NCBI GenBank assembly: GCA_003450815.1
Contig: DMES01000084.1
Coordinates: 1 to 9,469, forward strand
Direction: 5' to 3'
Source of the DNA: Elusimicrobiota bacterium
Lineage (GTDB): Bacteria; Elusimicrobiota; Elusimicrobia; Elusimicrobiales; UBA9959
DNA length: 9,469 nt
Positions 1-7,134 of the stretch are shown piece by piece. A program made the position numbers and the translations under genes. Each line of letters opens with the position of its first letter. Positions within the stretch are counted from its first letter, which is position 1. The notes under the pieces were generated by a model. The model was not told the origin of the DNA, made no database searches, and saw only the letters and a program-made list of their open reading frames with translations.

Positions 1-3000
1 TACGCCGCCACCTACTATTACGCTGTGCTAAGCTACAATAATGACGGGACCGTTTCTATTTCAAGCGCGACTACGTCAAACATGACCCTTCCTCTACCAT
101 CCACCTACACCGTGGTGTTCGCCACCGCCGCCGCCACCGCAACGGCGCCGCTGCCGGCCCCAAGCGTAGCCCTGATAACGGTGGATATCCCCATCGGCAC
201 GCCCGACGGCTACTTCGGCATCAGCACCAACGCGGCCACAAGCCCCGCTGATATACCGAAAACCAGCCTGGATGCCGCTACACATAAGTTGAGAAACGCC
301 GCCCTGGTATCCGGGTCCATAGTGGAGCTGCATTTATACGACGTTTACGGCGACCAATCAGATATTACGGCCCCCGCCAGGATAACCATAACCTATACAG
401 ACGCGAACAGCGACGATATTGTGGACGGCGCCGTGCCGCAGGCGCAGGCCGACACACTGAACCTGTTCAACCTGGACACAAGCGCACTGGTCTGGAACCG
501 GCAGACTTCAGTGGTTAACAAGAGCGTAAAAAACGTATATTCCGATGTCGACCATTTTTCGTTCTACGCGCTGGGCAGCGCCGTATCCGCAGGCGGGGCG
601 TTTTCCGCTACGACCCTTTCGACCGCGAGTATACAATGGAGCTGGTCAACCGGTTCCGGCGTGGACGGCTATCATCTGTATTCCTCAAGCGCTTCTGGAT
701 ACATAGTTCTGCCCTCTACCACTGGATCTTATATCGACACCGGGCTCAGGGTCAATAAGGCCTATACCAGGTGGCTGAAAGTTTCCAGCGGCACCGCCGA
801 GATTAACGAATCGGCGCATGTACAGAAATACACCTACGCTTTGCCCCCCGACGCTATTCCGGTCGTAGACACGATTACCGCCTCAAGCGGCTATATGGAA
901 TGGCACTTTAGCGCGGCCACCGCCTACGAAATTGAGTGTTCCACCAATGACGGAGTAGATTATGTCCACAACAGGGCCTCTTTTGTTCCCTGGCAAACGA
1001 TACCTCTTCTAAGCAACAAGCGTTACTTAGTCAGGCTCGGCGCCATAAACGGCGACAATGAAGTGACACCAGGCATCTACAGCGCAACCAGGACTTTCAT
1101 CACCCCGCCTCTTACGGTGTCCTCGTTTACCGCCGTCGCTCTTTCCTCCTACACCATTAAGTGGCAATGGGAGACGGAGATGTTTGCCGGGACCGATATC
1201 TCCGGCTATCGGATATATCAGTCAACCACCACACCAGACGCCGGTCTTCCGACCGATAGCGCTGAAGGGATAAGCGTCAAGGAATTAAACGCGAACACCA
1301 GTTTCTGGATAGAAACTTTTACGGATGGCGCCGTCCCCGCTTCAAATTCGCGTCACACTCGTTCGCTTAAAGCGGTCGGCAATATAGTTGATAACGGAAA
1401 TTTCCTTGTAAGCCAGAAGATGCCTTATTTCCAGAAATACACCTATGCCATCGCTCCCGCCACCACTACCGTGGTATACCTTGACCCGGCGCCTTATTTG
1501 GTTGCGCATGTCGGGGAAAATTCACTGACCCTTACCTGGGATGTAAGCGAAGGCGCCCCCCGCCCCGGAGACGGCATCGCCAGTAAGTATGTCATTGACC
1601 ATTCCACCGTTCCGGGCTTCACGATAGCTGTAACCTCGTCAATAGTCGGCCAGCCGCCGCAGTCTGCAGCAGGGCTGACTGATAACACCAAATATGACCT
1701 GAGAATCGGCGCTATCAACGGCGATAACGAACAAACGCCGACCGACGCGCTGAATCCTTCCGCATATAGCGCGGGATATAAAGTAATGACCACCCCAAAA
1801 CCTCCTTCCGCGTTTTTATGCGCGCCTCATACGGATACCGCGATGCGATGTACCTGGTCCACCTCCACCTATGTGAATCCGGACTATATCTATGGCTATG
1901 AGATAGGAGAACTGCATCACCGGACAGTGGACGGGAAAGATGAAATCTATTGGGACCCTTTTAATTTTCTGGCCGGTATTGACAGCCACGAATACAGTCT
2001 TGATTATCTGATGACAAACAGCACTCATACCGTATCCATCTGGGCATTGCAGACGGACCCTGACTGGGTGACGGGAAACATCCATTATGATACCCATACA
2101 TATGACGGCGGTGACTGGGACTGTTCGTTCCATTATTGCCACTGGGGAAGCAATAGGCTGGATTATGCCGGCTATACCTTCGCCACTCCCCCCAATGACG
2201 TCAGTTTCGACACAATTGCCGCACGCAGCATAGGGACCTGGTGGAAAGAGCCCATCATACCCGCCACAAAATACCGGGTGGAACGCTCCACCAATATCGG
2301 TGAAAACGGCCCCTGGGTCTTTGTTTCAAGCGTTACCGGCAACCATTACAACGACACCGGGCTTACCCCCTCCACCACCTATTCCTATCGTGTAGGTGCG
2401 ATAAACCTGCTGGGGATACAGACGCTTGGCCTTGCCGACGCCACTACCGGTTACCGCAGGGATTACAGCTTCGTTCAAAGCACTATGACCGTGCAGAGAT
2501 CCCCGACGCTTTACGCCATAGCCACAAGCACGGCGAGCATCGGCTGGTGGTGGACTAACGATGTGCCTGATGTGCTGTTCTACAACATGTATACTTCCAC
2601 CAACGGCATACTTGCGTCTCACCTTACAAACACCACCAACTACTGGCTCGAAGTTAATTTATCCAGCGCCAACACACGATATACAAGGCGGATACGCTCT
2701 GTAACCCAGATGGGGGAAAGCGATTTCTCCGAAGCGTCAGGCGTTACCTTTGCCGCCGACCCCACCGCTTTGGCCGTTACCGGCGCGGGCCTGCATTCCC
2801 TTTCCATTGAATGGTCGGGAAATGGGGGCACCAGTTACCGGATAGACCGTTCCACGGACATGAACAGCTGGTCACCGCTGAAGACCTGGACCGACGTTTA
2901 TATTTCCACCGCCTTCACCGATACGCACCTGCGTCTGGCAACCACCTATTATTACGCGGCCAGCGCCTACAATCAGGACGCCATTTTGTCGCTTGGGAGC

Positions 3001-3861
3001 GCAACATACAGTGGCGGTCCAAGCAGGACGCTGGATCTTCCCGCCGGCCTGTTCCCGGTTTTCTCCACCGAAACCGTAACCCAGAGCACTACAGTCGCCC
3101 TACCGGGTTTCGGCTGGATAACGGTACAGCTGCCGGCCGGGGCGGCGCCGTTCGACGGATATATTATGATAAGTACGGCCGCCGAAACCAACCCCCTCGA
3201 GACATCTGCCGCCAATATCAACACGGCAACCTCAAAACTGCTGCCTAGCAAACTGGTCCCCGGCTCCATTGCGGAACTGTATTTCTATGACCTGTATGGT
3301 TCCACCTACACAGGGAACTTTGTCGTACCCGCAGTGATACAGTATACTTACATGGACGCCGACAGCGACGACATTCTTGACGGCACCTCCCCGCAGATCA
3401 GGGCCGACACGCTGAAATTGCTCAACCTGGATACGGCGAACCTGGTGTGGAACCCCCAAAGCGCTTCCAGGCTGGACAAAGCCGCCAAAATGGTTTACTC
3501 CGACATCAATCATTTCTCGTTCTACGCGCTGGGCAGCATCATAACTGTTACAAGCTCGCTGGCGGATATGCGCGCCTATCCGAATCCTTACAAGCCGGGC
3601 AGCGGCGGAGATTTTGACCAATCCGTGTTCGGCGAAGGGATCGTGTTTGAAGGGCTGACCGCCAGGGCGAAAATCCGGATATATAATATCGCCGGCCTCC
3701 TTGTGGCGGAATTGAACGACGACGACGGAGACGGGAGATGCCTGTGGAACGCGCGAAACGGCGGCGGAGCGCGCGTTGCGTCGGGCATTTATATTTATTC
3801 TGTGACAAATCCCGGAGGCTCCGGTGGGAAGAAAAGCGGGAAAATTACAATTATTAAATAA
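1..3861 (+). CDS. Giant secreted/surface Fn3-repeat protein with FlgD/T9SS-like C-terminal domain (5' end outside window)
   Basis: The frame is open from base 1, and the first codons (YAATYYYAV) already match the end of an Fn3-like module, so the true start lies upstream; the first in-window start codon (GTG at 25) is not the gene start. 1286 residues are visible. Counting from codon 1: end of an Fn3 module (1-30), domain X1 (38-194), eight Fn3-like modules (198-1016), domain X2 (1017-1180), and a C-terminal domain (1182-1286) with YPNPYKP, KIRIYNIAG and a GxxVASGIYIYSV ending typical of FlgD-like/T9SS-type sorting tails. The composition is rich in Thr, Ser, Tyr and Trp, with almost no Cys, as expected of an exported beta-sandwich protein. 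Role by inference: cell-surface or secreted adhesin or structural protein; no catalytic domain is visible. It ends with TAA 18 bases before the PorV-like gene. The exact ligand or function is unknown. Confidence 0.9.
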   Translation, partial: YAATYYYAVLSYNNDGTVSISSATTSNMTLPLPSTYTVVFATAAATATAPLPAPSVALITVDIPIGTPDGYFGISTNAATSPADIPKTSLDAATHKLRNAALVSGSIVELHLYDVYGDQSDITAPARITITYTDANSDDIVDGAVPQAQADTLNLFNLDTSALVWNRQTSVVNKSVKNVYSDVDHFSFYALGSAVSAGGAFSATTLSTASIQWSWSTGSGVDGYHLYSSSASGYIVLPSTTGSYIDTGLRVNKAYTRWLKVSSGTAEINESAHVQKYTYALPPDAIPVVDTITASSGYMEWHFSAATAYEIECSTNDGVDYVHNRASFVPWQTIPLLSNKRYLVRLGAINGDNEVTPGIYSATRTFITPPLTVSSFTAVALSSYTIKWQWETEMFAGTDISGYRIYQSTTTPDAGLPTDSAEGISVKELNANTSFWIETFTDGAVPASNSRHTRSLKAVGNIVDNGNFLVSQKMPYFQKYTYAIAPATTTVVYLDPAPYLVAHVGENSLTLTWDVSEGAPRPGDGIASKYVIDHSTVPGFTIAVTSSIVGQPPQSAAGLTDNTKYDLRIGAINGDNEQTPTDALNPSAYSAGYKVMTTPKPPSAFLCAPHTDTAMRCTWSTSTYVNPDYIYGYEIGELHHRTVDGKDEIYWDPFNFLAGIDSHEYSLDYLMTNSTHTVSIWALQTDPDWVTGNIHYDTHTYDGGDWDCSFHYCHWGSNRLDYAGYTFATPPNDVSFDTIAARSIGTWWKEPIIPATKYRVERSTNIGENGPWVFVSSVTGNHYNDTGLTPSTTYSYRVGAINLLGIQTLGLADATTGYRRDYSFVQSTMTVQRSPTLYAIATSTASIGWWWTNDVPDVLFYNMYTSTNGILASHLTNTTNYWLEVNLSSANTRYTRRIRSVTQMGESDFSEASGVTFAADPTALAVTGAGLHSLSIEWSGNGGTSYRIDRSTDMNSWSPLKTWTDVYISTAFTDTHLRLATTYYYAASAYNQDAILSLGSATYSGGPSRTLDLPAGLFPVFSTETVTQSTTVALPGFGWITVQLPAGAAPFDGYIMISTAAETNPLETSAANINTATSKLLPSKLVPGSIAELYFYDLYGSTYTGNFVVPAVIQYTYMDADSDDILDGTSPQIRADTLKLLNLDTANLVWNPQSASRLDKAAKMVYSDINHFSFYALGSIITVTSSLADMRAYPNPYKPGSGGDFDQSVFGEGIVFEGLTARAKIRIYNIAGLLVAELNDDDGDGRCLWNARNGGGARVASGIYIYSVTNPGGSGGKKSGKITIIK
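112..582 (+). repeat. Domain X, copy 1 (inside the giant protein)
   Basis: About 157 residues, paired with a second copy at 3049-3540. Shared landmarks in order: DGYFGIST / DGYIMIST, A-x-KL, LVSGSIVELHLYD / LVPGSIAELYFYD, Y(T/M)DA(N/D)SDDI(V/L)DG, ADTL(N/K)L(F/L)NLDT, LVWN, K-x-VYSD(V/I)(D/N)HFSFYALGS. The DANSDDIVDG segment has acidic residues at positions 1, 3, 5 and 9, like a calcium-binding EF-hand or dockerin loop. The domain type resembles the 'HFS-YAL' beta domains that often precede a C-terminal sorting tail; I cannot name the family. The last 21 bases of the two copies (559-579 and 3517-3537) are identical although the rest has diverged. Confidence 0.85.
592..3048 (+). repeat. Eight Fn3-like modules arranged as four A-B pairs
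   Basis: Modules alternate between two flavours. A modules (about 592-850, 1111-1488, 1807-2190, 2482-2763) mostly carry an IxWxW-type strand, a GY-x-(L/I)Y strand and TR-x-(L/I)(K/R)(A/S)V, with the 1807-2190 copy the most divergent; two end in QKYTYA. B modules (about 850-1110, 1489-1806, 2191-2481, 2764-3048) carry (M/L/I)(E/T)W, (Y)xIxxST or YR(V/I)(E/D)RST, and in three copies R(L/I/V)GAIN; GAINGDNE is identical in two (1039-1062, 1708-1731). Fn3 assignment rests on module length (~85-125 residues), the Trp in strand B and the tyrosine-corner-like Y-x-(V/L)-R strand; boundaries are approximate. The third A module is long (~128 residues) and holds a His/Cys-rich insert. Confidence 0.75.
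3049..3540 (+). repeat. Domain X, copy 2 (inside the giant protein)
   Basis: Second copy of the domain at 112-582, about 164 residues, directly before the C-terminal tail domain. It keeps the acidic loop as DADSDDILDG and ends in NHFSFYALGS. Both copies sit after a B-type Fn3 module ending in TYYYA, so the order 'B module then X' is repeated, which suggests the whole block X-(A-B)n may be a higher-order duplication unit. Confidence 0.85.
3544..3858 (+). other. C-terminal FlgD/T9SS-like tail domain of the giant protein
   Basis: About 105 residues. Visible landmarks are MRAYPNPYKPG at the start, KIRIYNIAGLLVAEL in the middle, an acidic DDDGDGRCLWN turn, and GGARVASGIYIYSVTN followed by a basic GGKKSGKITIIK end. 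This order (YPNP, IY-D/N-x-x-G, W-(D/N)-G/A-x-(N)xxG, V-SG-Y-Y) is the usual pattern of FlgD Ig-like/type IX secretion C-terminal domains, which in Bacteroidota direct export through the outer membrane. Whether it works as a secretion signal here is inference; the adjacent PorV-like gene supports it. Confidence 0.75.
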
Positions 3862-3865
3862 TTGC

Positions 3866-3870
3866 GGAGG
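3866..3870 (+). promoter_or_regulatory. Shine-Dalgarno site fixing the PorV-like start
   Basis: GGAGG ends 9 bases before ATG 3880. The open frame could be extended to a TTG at 3862, but that codon lies upstream of this site and would add six residues before the signal peptide, so ATG 3880 is preferred. Confidence 0.8.
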
Positions 3871-3879
3871 ATTTTCCAT

Positions 3880-4821
3880 ATGCTGAAAACCAGTATTTTC
3901 ACCGTTGCAGCGTCAATCGCGCTCGCGGCGAACTGCGCCGGAGCGGGCGACCCTGGCGTTTCGGGCGGGCAGTTTCTCAGAATAGGCGTGGGCGCGAAAA
4001 TATCAGCCCTGGGCGAATCCGGGGCGGCAAGCTCGGGCGCACAGAGCATGTTCTATAACCCGGCGGGGTTGAACGATGTAAAAAACACGGAGTTCTCATT
4101 TTCGCAGGCTCAATGGATAATGGATATAAATTATTCAAATTTAGCCATGGCAAAAAAGACAAAAGCCGGAGCTTTCGGGCTGGCTGTCAGTTATCTTTCA
4201 GTGCCGCCTATCGCCAAATACGACAAATTCGGGACCAGGCTTTCTGATAATTACTCGGCGATGGACATGGCCGTAGCGCTGGGCTATAGCCGGCAGTCTA
4301 CGCCGCGCGCGGGATGGGGCCTTGATATAAAGTACATATCCAGCAAACTGGAAGCCGACGCGGCCACGGCAATAGCCGTGGATGCCGGAATTAAATACGC
4401 GGCTATACCAGGCTCATTGGATCTGGGGTTCGTGGCGCAGAATATCGGCACAAAACTGAAGTACATCAATGAAAGCGACCCCTTGCCGCTTAATTTTAAA
4501 TTCGGGGGCCGGTATACCCTCAAGCTTGAAGATGAGACTGATTTCAGAAGAAATGTATCTATCTTCACCGATTTAAACCACATGAAGGATTCCAGCTTTT
4601 ACGCTAGCGTGGGCGCGGATTTTACGGTAAGATATTCGGGCGGGACATCCTTTTCCGTAAGAGGCGGCTACAGAACGGATATCAGTTCCAAAGACGGAGG
4701 CTTAGCTTTCGGATTCGGCGCGGATATAAAAAGATGGACCATTGACTATGCCTATTCCCCCATGGGGGATCTCGGCAAAGCGCATAAAATTTCTTTAACC
4801 CTAAAATTCAGTAAGAACTGA
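3880..4821 (+). CDS. PorV/PorQ (UPF0164)-type outer-membrane protein
   Basis: 313 residues. An N-terminal signal peptide (MLKTSIFTVAASIALAANCAGA, cut predicted after A22) is followed by GGQFLRIGVGAKISALGESGAASS and the hallmark MFYNPAGL (residues 57-64), the pattern of PorV/PorQ and treponemal UPF0164 barrels of the FadL type. The rest alternates polar and hydrophobic residues with many Gly/Tyr/Phe, as in outer-membrane beta strands, ending SLTLKFSKN. In Bacteroidota, PorV binds the C-terminal signal of type IX cargo and carries it to the attachment machinery. Here the gene follows, by 18 bases, a giant protein with a similar tail, so a cargo-shuttle pair is plausible. No other secretion component is in the window, so the role as shuttle is inference; the family assignment is firmer. 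Cys19 is not in a proper lipobox (AANC). Confidence 0.82.
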   Translation: MLKTSIFTVAASIALAANCAGAGDPGVSGGQFLRIGVGAKISALGESGAASSGAQSMFYNPAGLNDVKNTEFSFSQAQWIMDINYSNLAMAKKTKAGAFGLAVSYLSVPPIAKYDKFGTRLSDNYSAMDMAVALGYSRQSTPRAGWGLDIKYISSKLEADAATAIAVDAGIKYAAIPGSLDLGFVAQNIGTKLKYINESDPLPLNFKFGGRYTLKLEDETDFRRNVSIFTDLNHMKDSSFYASVGADFTVRYSGGTSFSVRGGYRTDISSKDGGLAFGFGADIKRWTIDYAYSPMGDLGKAHKISLTLKFSKN

Positions 4822-4829
4822 ATTTTAGG
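4800..4829 (+). terminator. Perfect 13-bp hairpin overlapping the PorV-like stop codon
   Basis: Arms 4800-4812 and 4817-4829 pair perfectly around the loop AAGA; the TGA stop (4819-4821) lies in the 3' arm. It is followed by a small second stem (4828-4832 with 4837-4841, loop AAAA) rather than a U-run, so intrinsic termination in this direction is uncertain; it may act as a 3'-end stabiliser. Confidence 0.5.
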
Positions 4830-4831
4830 CG

Positions 4832-4863
4832 TAAAAACGCCGGAAAATTGCGACAATTTTCCG
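4832..4863 (-). terminator. Probable intrinsic terminator of murB
   Basis: Read on the minus strand, a perfect 10-bp stem (4854-4863 with 4841-4850, loop of 3) begins one base after the murB stop codon and is followed, after GCG, by five U (4837-4833). The position between two converging genes fits a terminator. Confidence 0.6.
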
Positions 4864-4864
4864 A

Positions 4865-5767
4865 CTACGTAAAATCTCCAAGCATTATTTGTTCAAGTTC
4901 CAGCTCAAAACCGGTACGCGCTTTAACCTCAGACTGCACTTTTCGTATCAACCGGTAAATATCCGCCGATGTGGCCCCGCCTGAGTTTATTATAAAACCC
5001 GCATGCTTGCTTGAAACCTGGGCGCCTCCTATTTTCAGCCCTTTAAGGCCGCAGACATCTATAAGGCGCGAGGCGTAATCGCCGACAGGCCGTTTAAATA
5101 CGCTGCCCGCGGAGGGATAATCAAGCGGCTGTTTTTCGGCCCGTTTTACCAGCACCCGTGCCCGCTCCGCTAACAGTTCCGTGCTCCCTAGCGGATAAAA
5201 TTCAAAAGTAGCTGAAAGCACAATCAGACTTTCAAGCCCGCGCACATTCCTGTAGCCGTGGGCGATCTGGTGTTTTTTTAAAGTAAAAATGCGCCTTTCG
5301 GAGTCCATAGCCTCAAACGAGACCAGCCGGTCAAATATTTCCTGGCCATAAGCCCCCGCGTTCATACGCACAGCGCCGCCGACCGTGCCCGGAATACCGG
5401 AGGTTTTCTCCACCCCTCCAAGGCCCTTTTCAGCGCAGAAGCGGACAAGGTTATCCCACAACACTCCAGCGCCCGCTTTTACGGTATACCCCCCAGATAT
5501 TTCAATGCCCGCAAGCCTTTCGGTAAGCGCCGTAACGCCGTCAAACCCTTTATCGCTGACCAGCACATTTGACCCCTTTCCCAGTACGCAAAAAGGCCGT
5601 TTTTTTTCAAGACACCAGCGCCAAAGCGACCCCAATTCGTCTCGTGAACCGGGCCGGACCAGGGCCCAGGCGGCGCCGCCAGTCCGGTAAGTGGTGAAAT
5701 TAGCCGCGGGCTCGTTAAAAGAACAGTAAGCCCCGAATTTATCTTTAATGGCGTCGTAATCACTCAT
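4865..5767 (-). CDS. murB: UDP-N-acetylenolpyruvoylglucosamine reductase MurB (type II)
   Basis: 300 residues, the usual length of short (type II) MurB. It reduces UDP-GlcNAc-enolpyruvate to UDP-MurNAc with NADPH and FAD, the second committed step of cytoplasmic peptidoglycan precursor synthesis. FAD-binding motifs: TTYRTGGAA (residues 25-33), VLGKGSNVLVSDKGF (61-75), SGIPGTVGGAVRMNAGAYG (123-141). Catalytic set: Arg173 in HGYRNV, Ser222 in PSAGSVFK as the general acid, Glu292 near the C-terminus (FELELEQIMLG). SSKHAGFIINSGGA (252-265) is the conserved C-terminal domain motif. Start ATG 5767 is the usual distance from TTYRTGG, but the upstream bases are AT-rich with no clear ribosome binding site. 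It lies downstream of rocD on the same strand but behind a terminator, so it probably has its own promoter. The presence of murB implies a walled cell. Confidence 0.96.
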   Translation of the reverse strand: MSDYDAIKDKFGAYCSFNEPAANFTTYRTGGAAWALVRPGSRDELGSLWRWCLEKKRPFCVLGKGSNVLVSDKGFDGVTALTERLAGIEISGGYTVKAGAGVLWDNLVRFCAEKGLGGVEKTSGIPGTVGGAVRMNAGAYGQEIFDRLVSFEAMDSERRIFTLKKHQIAHGYRNVRGLESLIVLSATFEFYPLGSTELLAERARVLVKRAEKQPLDYPSAGSVFKRPVGDYASRLIDVCGLKGLKIGGAQVSSKHAGFIINSGGATSADIYRLIRKVQSEVKARTGFELELEQIMLGDFT

Positions 5768-5773
5768 AAAAAT

Positions 5774-5798
5774 AAAAATTTTTGCGGCAAAAATTTTT
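5774..5798. repeat. AT-rich perfect palindrome just upstream of murB
   Basis: Two identical AAAAATTTTT blocks (5774-5783, 5789-5798) flank GCGGC; the palindrome extends to 12 bases per arm around one central base. It ends 6 bases from the murB start codon, on which side the minus strand reads ATTTTT then ATG. It occupies the place where a ribosome binding site would be expected. It may be an operator, a weak attenuator or an upstream-element-like DNA bend; the sequence does not decide. Confidence 0.6.
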
Positions 5799-5821
5799 AC
5801 TCGCTAACAGAAGAGCCCAGT

Positions 5822-5863
5822 AAAAAAGCGGGGGCGCCAGAGTGGAATTGATCTGACGCCCTC
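5822..5863 (-). terminator. Intrinsic terminator of rocD
   Basis: On the minus strand, arms 5852-5863 and 5830-5841 form a 12-bp GC-rich stem with one C-A mismatch and one G-U pair around a 10-base loop, followed by six U (5827-5822) two bases later. It lies 13 bases beyond the rocD stop codon. Confidence 0.85.
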
Positions 5864-5876
5864 AACCCTCAGCCTT

Positions 5877-7091
5877 TTACTTCCTCAGCACCTTTTTAAT
5901 ACGCCGGAAGGCCCAGTCTATCTCTTTCTTCGTGATAATCAGCGGCGGGGCGAAACGGATAACATGGTCATGCGTTTCCTTGGCAAGCAGCCCGAAGTTC
6001 ATAAGCCGTTCGCAGAAAGGCCTGGCGGGGCCGTTAAGCTCAACGCCTATCAGCAGACCTTTGCCGCGCACCTCTTTAATGTTAGGGCCTTTTATGGAAC
6101 GCAGTTGGTCCATGAAATATTCGCCCAGCTCGCGCGAGTTTTCAACCAGATTTTCTTCGGTTAAAGCTTTTAAGGCGGCCCGGGCCACCGCGCAGGCCAG
6201 CGGATTGCCTCCGAAAGTGCTTCCATGGTCGCCCGGATTGAATACGCCCAGAACTTCTTTGGACGACACCACAGCGGAAATCGGCAGTACCCCTCCGCCC
6301 AGCGCCTTGCCGAGTATCATCATGTCCGGCTTCACGCCGTCGTGCTCGCAGCAGAATTTTTTTCCGGTGCGTCCGAAACCGGTCTGTATCTCGTCAGCCA
6401 CGAAAAGAACCCTGTTGGCTTTACAGATATCGTAAGCGGCCTTCAGGTAGCCCGCCGGCGGCACAATTATGCCGGCCTCGCCCTGTATCGGTTCCACCAG
6501 GAAAGCCACTGTATTGGGGGTTACGGCGGCTTTTAACTCTTCAAGGTTGCCATAAGGCACTACTTTAAAGCCAGGGGTAAACGGGCCAAAGCCGTCTTTG
6601 TACTGCGGCTCTGTGGAAAAAGACACTATGGTTACGGTGCGGCCATGGAAATTATTGGAACACACTATTATTTCAGCCCGGTCTTCCGGCACACCCTTTA
6701 CTTTGTAGCCCCATTTACGCACCGCCTTAATGGCGGTTTCAACAGCTTCAGCGCCTGTGTTCATGGGCAAGGTCATCGGATAGCCGGTAAATTCACATAG
6801 TTCCTTGAAAAACGGCCCTATCTGGTCGTTATTGAAAGCCCGCGAGGTGAGCGTGACTTTTTTGGCCTGACATGTGAGCGACTTGATAACCTTCGGATGC
6901 CTGTGGCCGTGATTTAGCGCCGAATAGGCGCTTAACATATCCATGTATCTGCGGCCTTCCAGATCTTTCACCCACACGCCTTTTGCCTGCGCGATTATTA
7001 TCGGCAGGGGATGATAATTGTTGGCCCCGTAAGCTTCGATCATTTCAAGGGATTTCTGCGACTCTGTGTTCAATGTCTGATTAGTTTCCAT
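5877..7091 (-). CDS. rocD: Ornithine aminotransferase (ornithine--oxo-acid transaminase)
   Basis: 404 residues from ATG 7091, the usual length of RocD. This PLP enzyme moves the delta-amino group of ornithine to 2-oxoglutarate, giving glutamate-5-semialdehyde, and links arginine/ornithine to proline and glutamate metabolism in the cytoplasm. All residues known from human OAT have counterparts: Tyr26 (NYHPLP), Tyr56 (YSALNHGHRHP), Arg151 (FHGRT), Glu205 (QGEAG), Asp233 and Gln236 (ADEIQTGFGRTGK), Lys262 for the PLP aldimine (LGKALGGGVLP), Arg379 (IRFAPPL). The MNTGAEAVETAIK segment (110-122) is typical of RocD rather than of acetylornithine or GABA transaminases. The frame is open to 7178, but only ATG 7091 has a good ribosome binding site and the extra 29 residues do not look conserved. 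An intrinsic terminator follows. No other arginine-catabolism gene is nearby. Confidence 0.95.
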   Translation of the reverse strand: METNQTLNTESQKSLEMIEAYGANNYHPLPIIIAQAKGVWVKDLEGRRYMDMLSAYSALNHGHRHPKVIKSLTCQAKKVTLTSRAFNNDQIGPFFKELCEFTGYPMTLPMNTGAEAVETAIKAVRKWGYKVKGVPEDRAEIIVCSNNFHGRTVTIVSFSTEPQYKDGFGPFTPGFKVVPYGNLEELKAAVTPNTVAFLVEPIQGEAGIIVPPAGYLKAAYDICKANRVLFVADEIQTGFGRTGKKFCCEHDGVKPDMMILGKALGGGVLPISAVVSSKEVLGVFNPGDHGSTFGGNPLACAVARAALKALTEENLVENSRELGEYFMDQLRSIKGPNIKEVRGKGLLIGVELNGPARPFCERLMNFGLLAKETHDHVIRFAPPLIITKKEIDWAFRRIKKVLRK

Positions 7092-7096
7092 GTCAG

Positions 7097-7105
7097 TTTC
7101 CTTCC
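7097..7105 (-). promoter_or_regulatory. Shine-Dalgarno site fixing the rocD start
   Basis: GGAAGGAAA on the minus strand lies about 5-9 bases before ATG 7091. The upstream alternative at 7178 falls inside the inverted-repeat region and would translate through it, so it is not favoured. Confidence 0.75.
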
Positions 7106-7134
7106 AATATACAGATTGTATGCTGTCAAATAGT

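Noticed and set aside
1039..1731. GAINGDNE repeat as a CRISPR-like or transposon direct repeat
   Set aside because: The identity is at the protein level within homologous Fn3 modules and the codons differ; it is a domain repeat.
2811..3248. 145-residue plus-strand open frame inside the giant protein gene
   Set aside because: Overlaps a clearly coding frame with domain structure; Arg/His-rich out-of-frame translation of a GC-rich gene.
3232..3879. 215-residue minus-strand open frame opposite the tail domain
   Set aside because: Antisense shadow of the real frame; no motif and no ribosome binding site.
3930..3942. PorV-like protein as a lipoprotein via Cys19
   Set aside because: The residues before Cys are A-A-N; Asn at -1 does not fit a lipobox, and a normal signal peptidase I site follows at A22.
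7110..7129. TTGACA (7129-7124) with a TATATT downstream on the minus strand as a rocD promoter
   Set aside because: The spacing is about 12 bases, too short for a normal sigma-70 promoter; TACAAT (7120-7115) is a good -10 but lacks a good -35, so no promoter is called.
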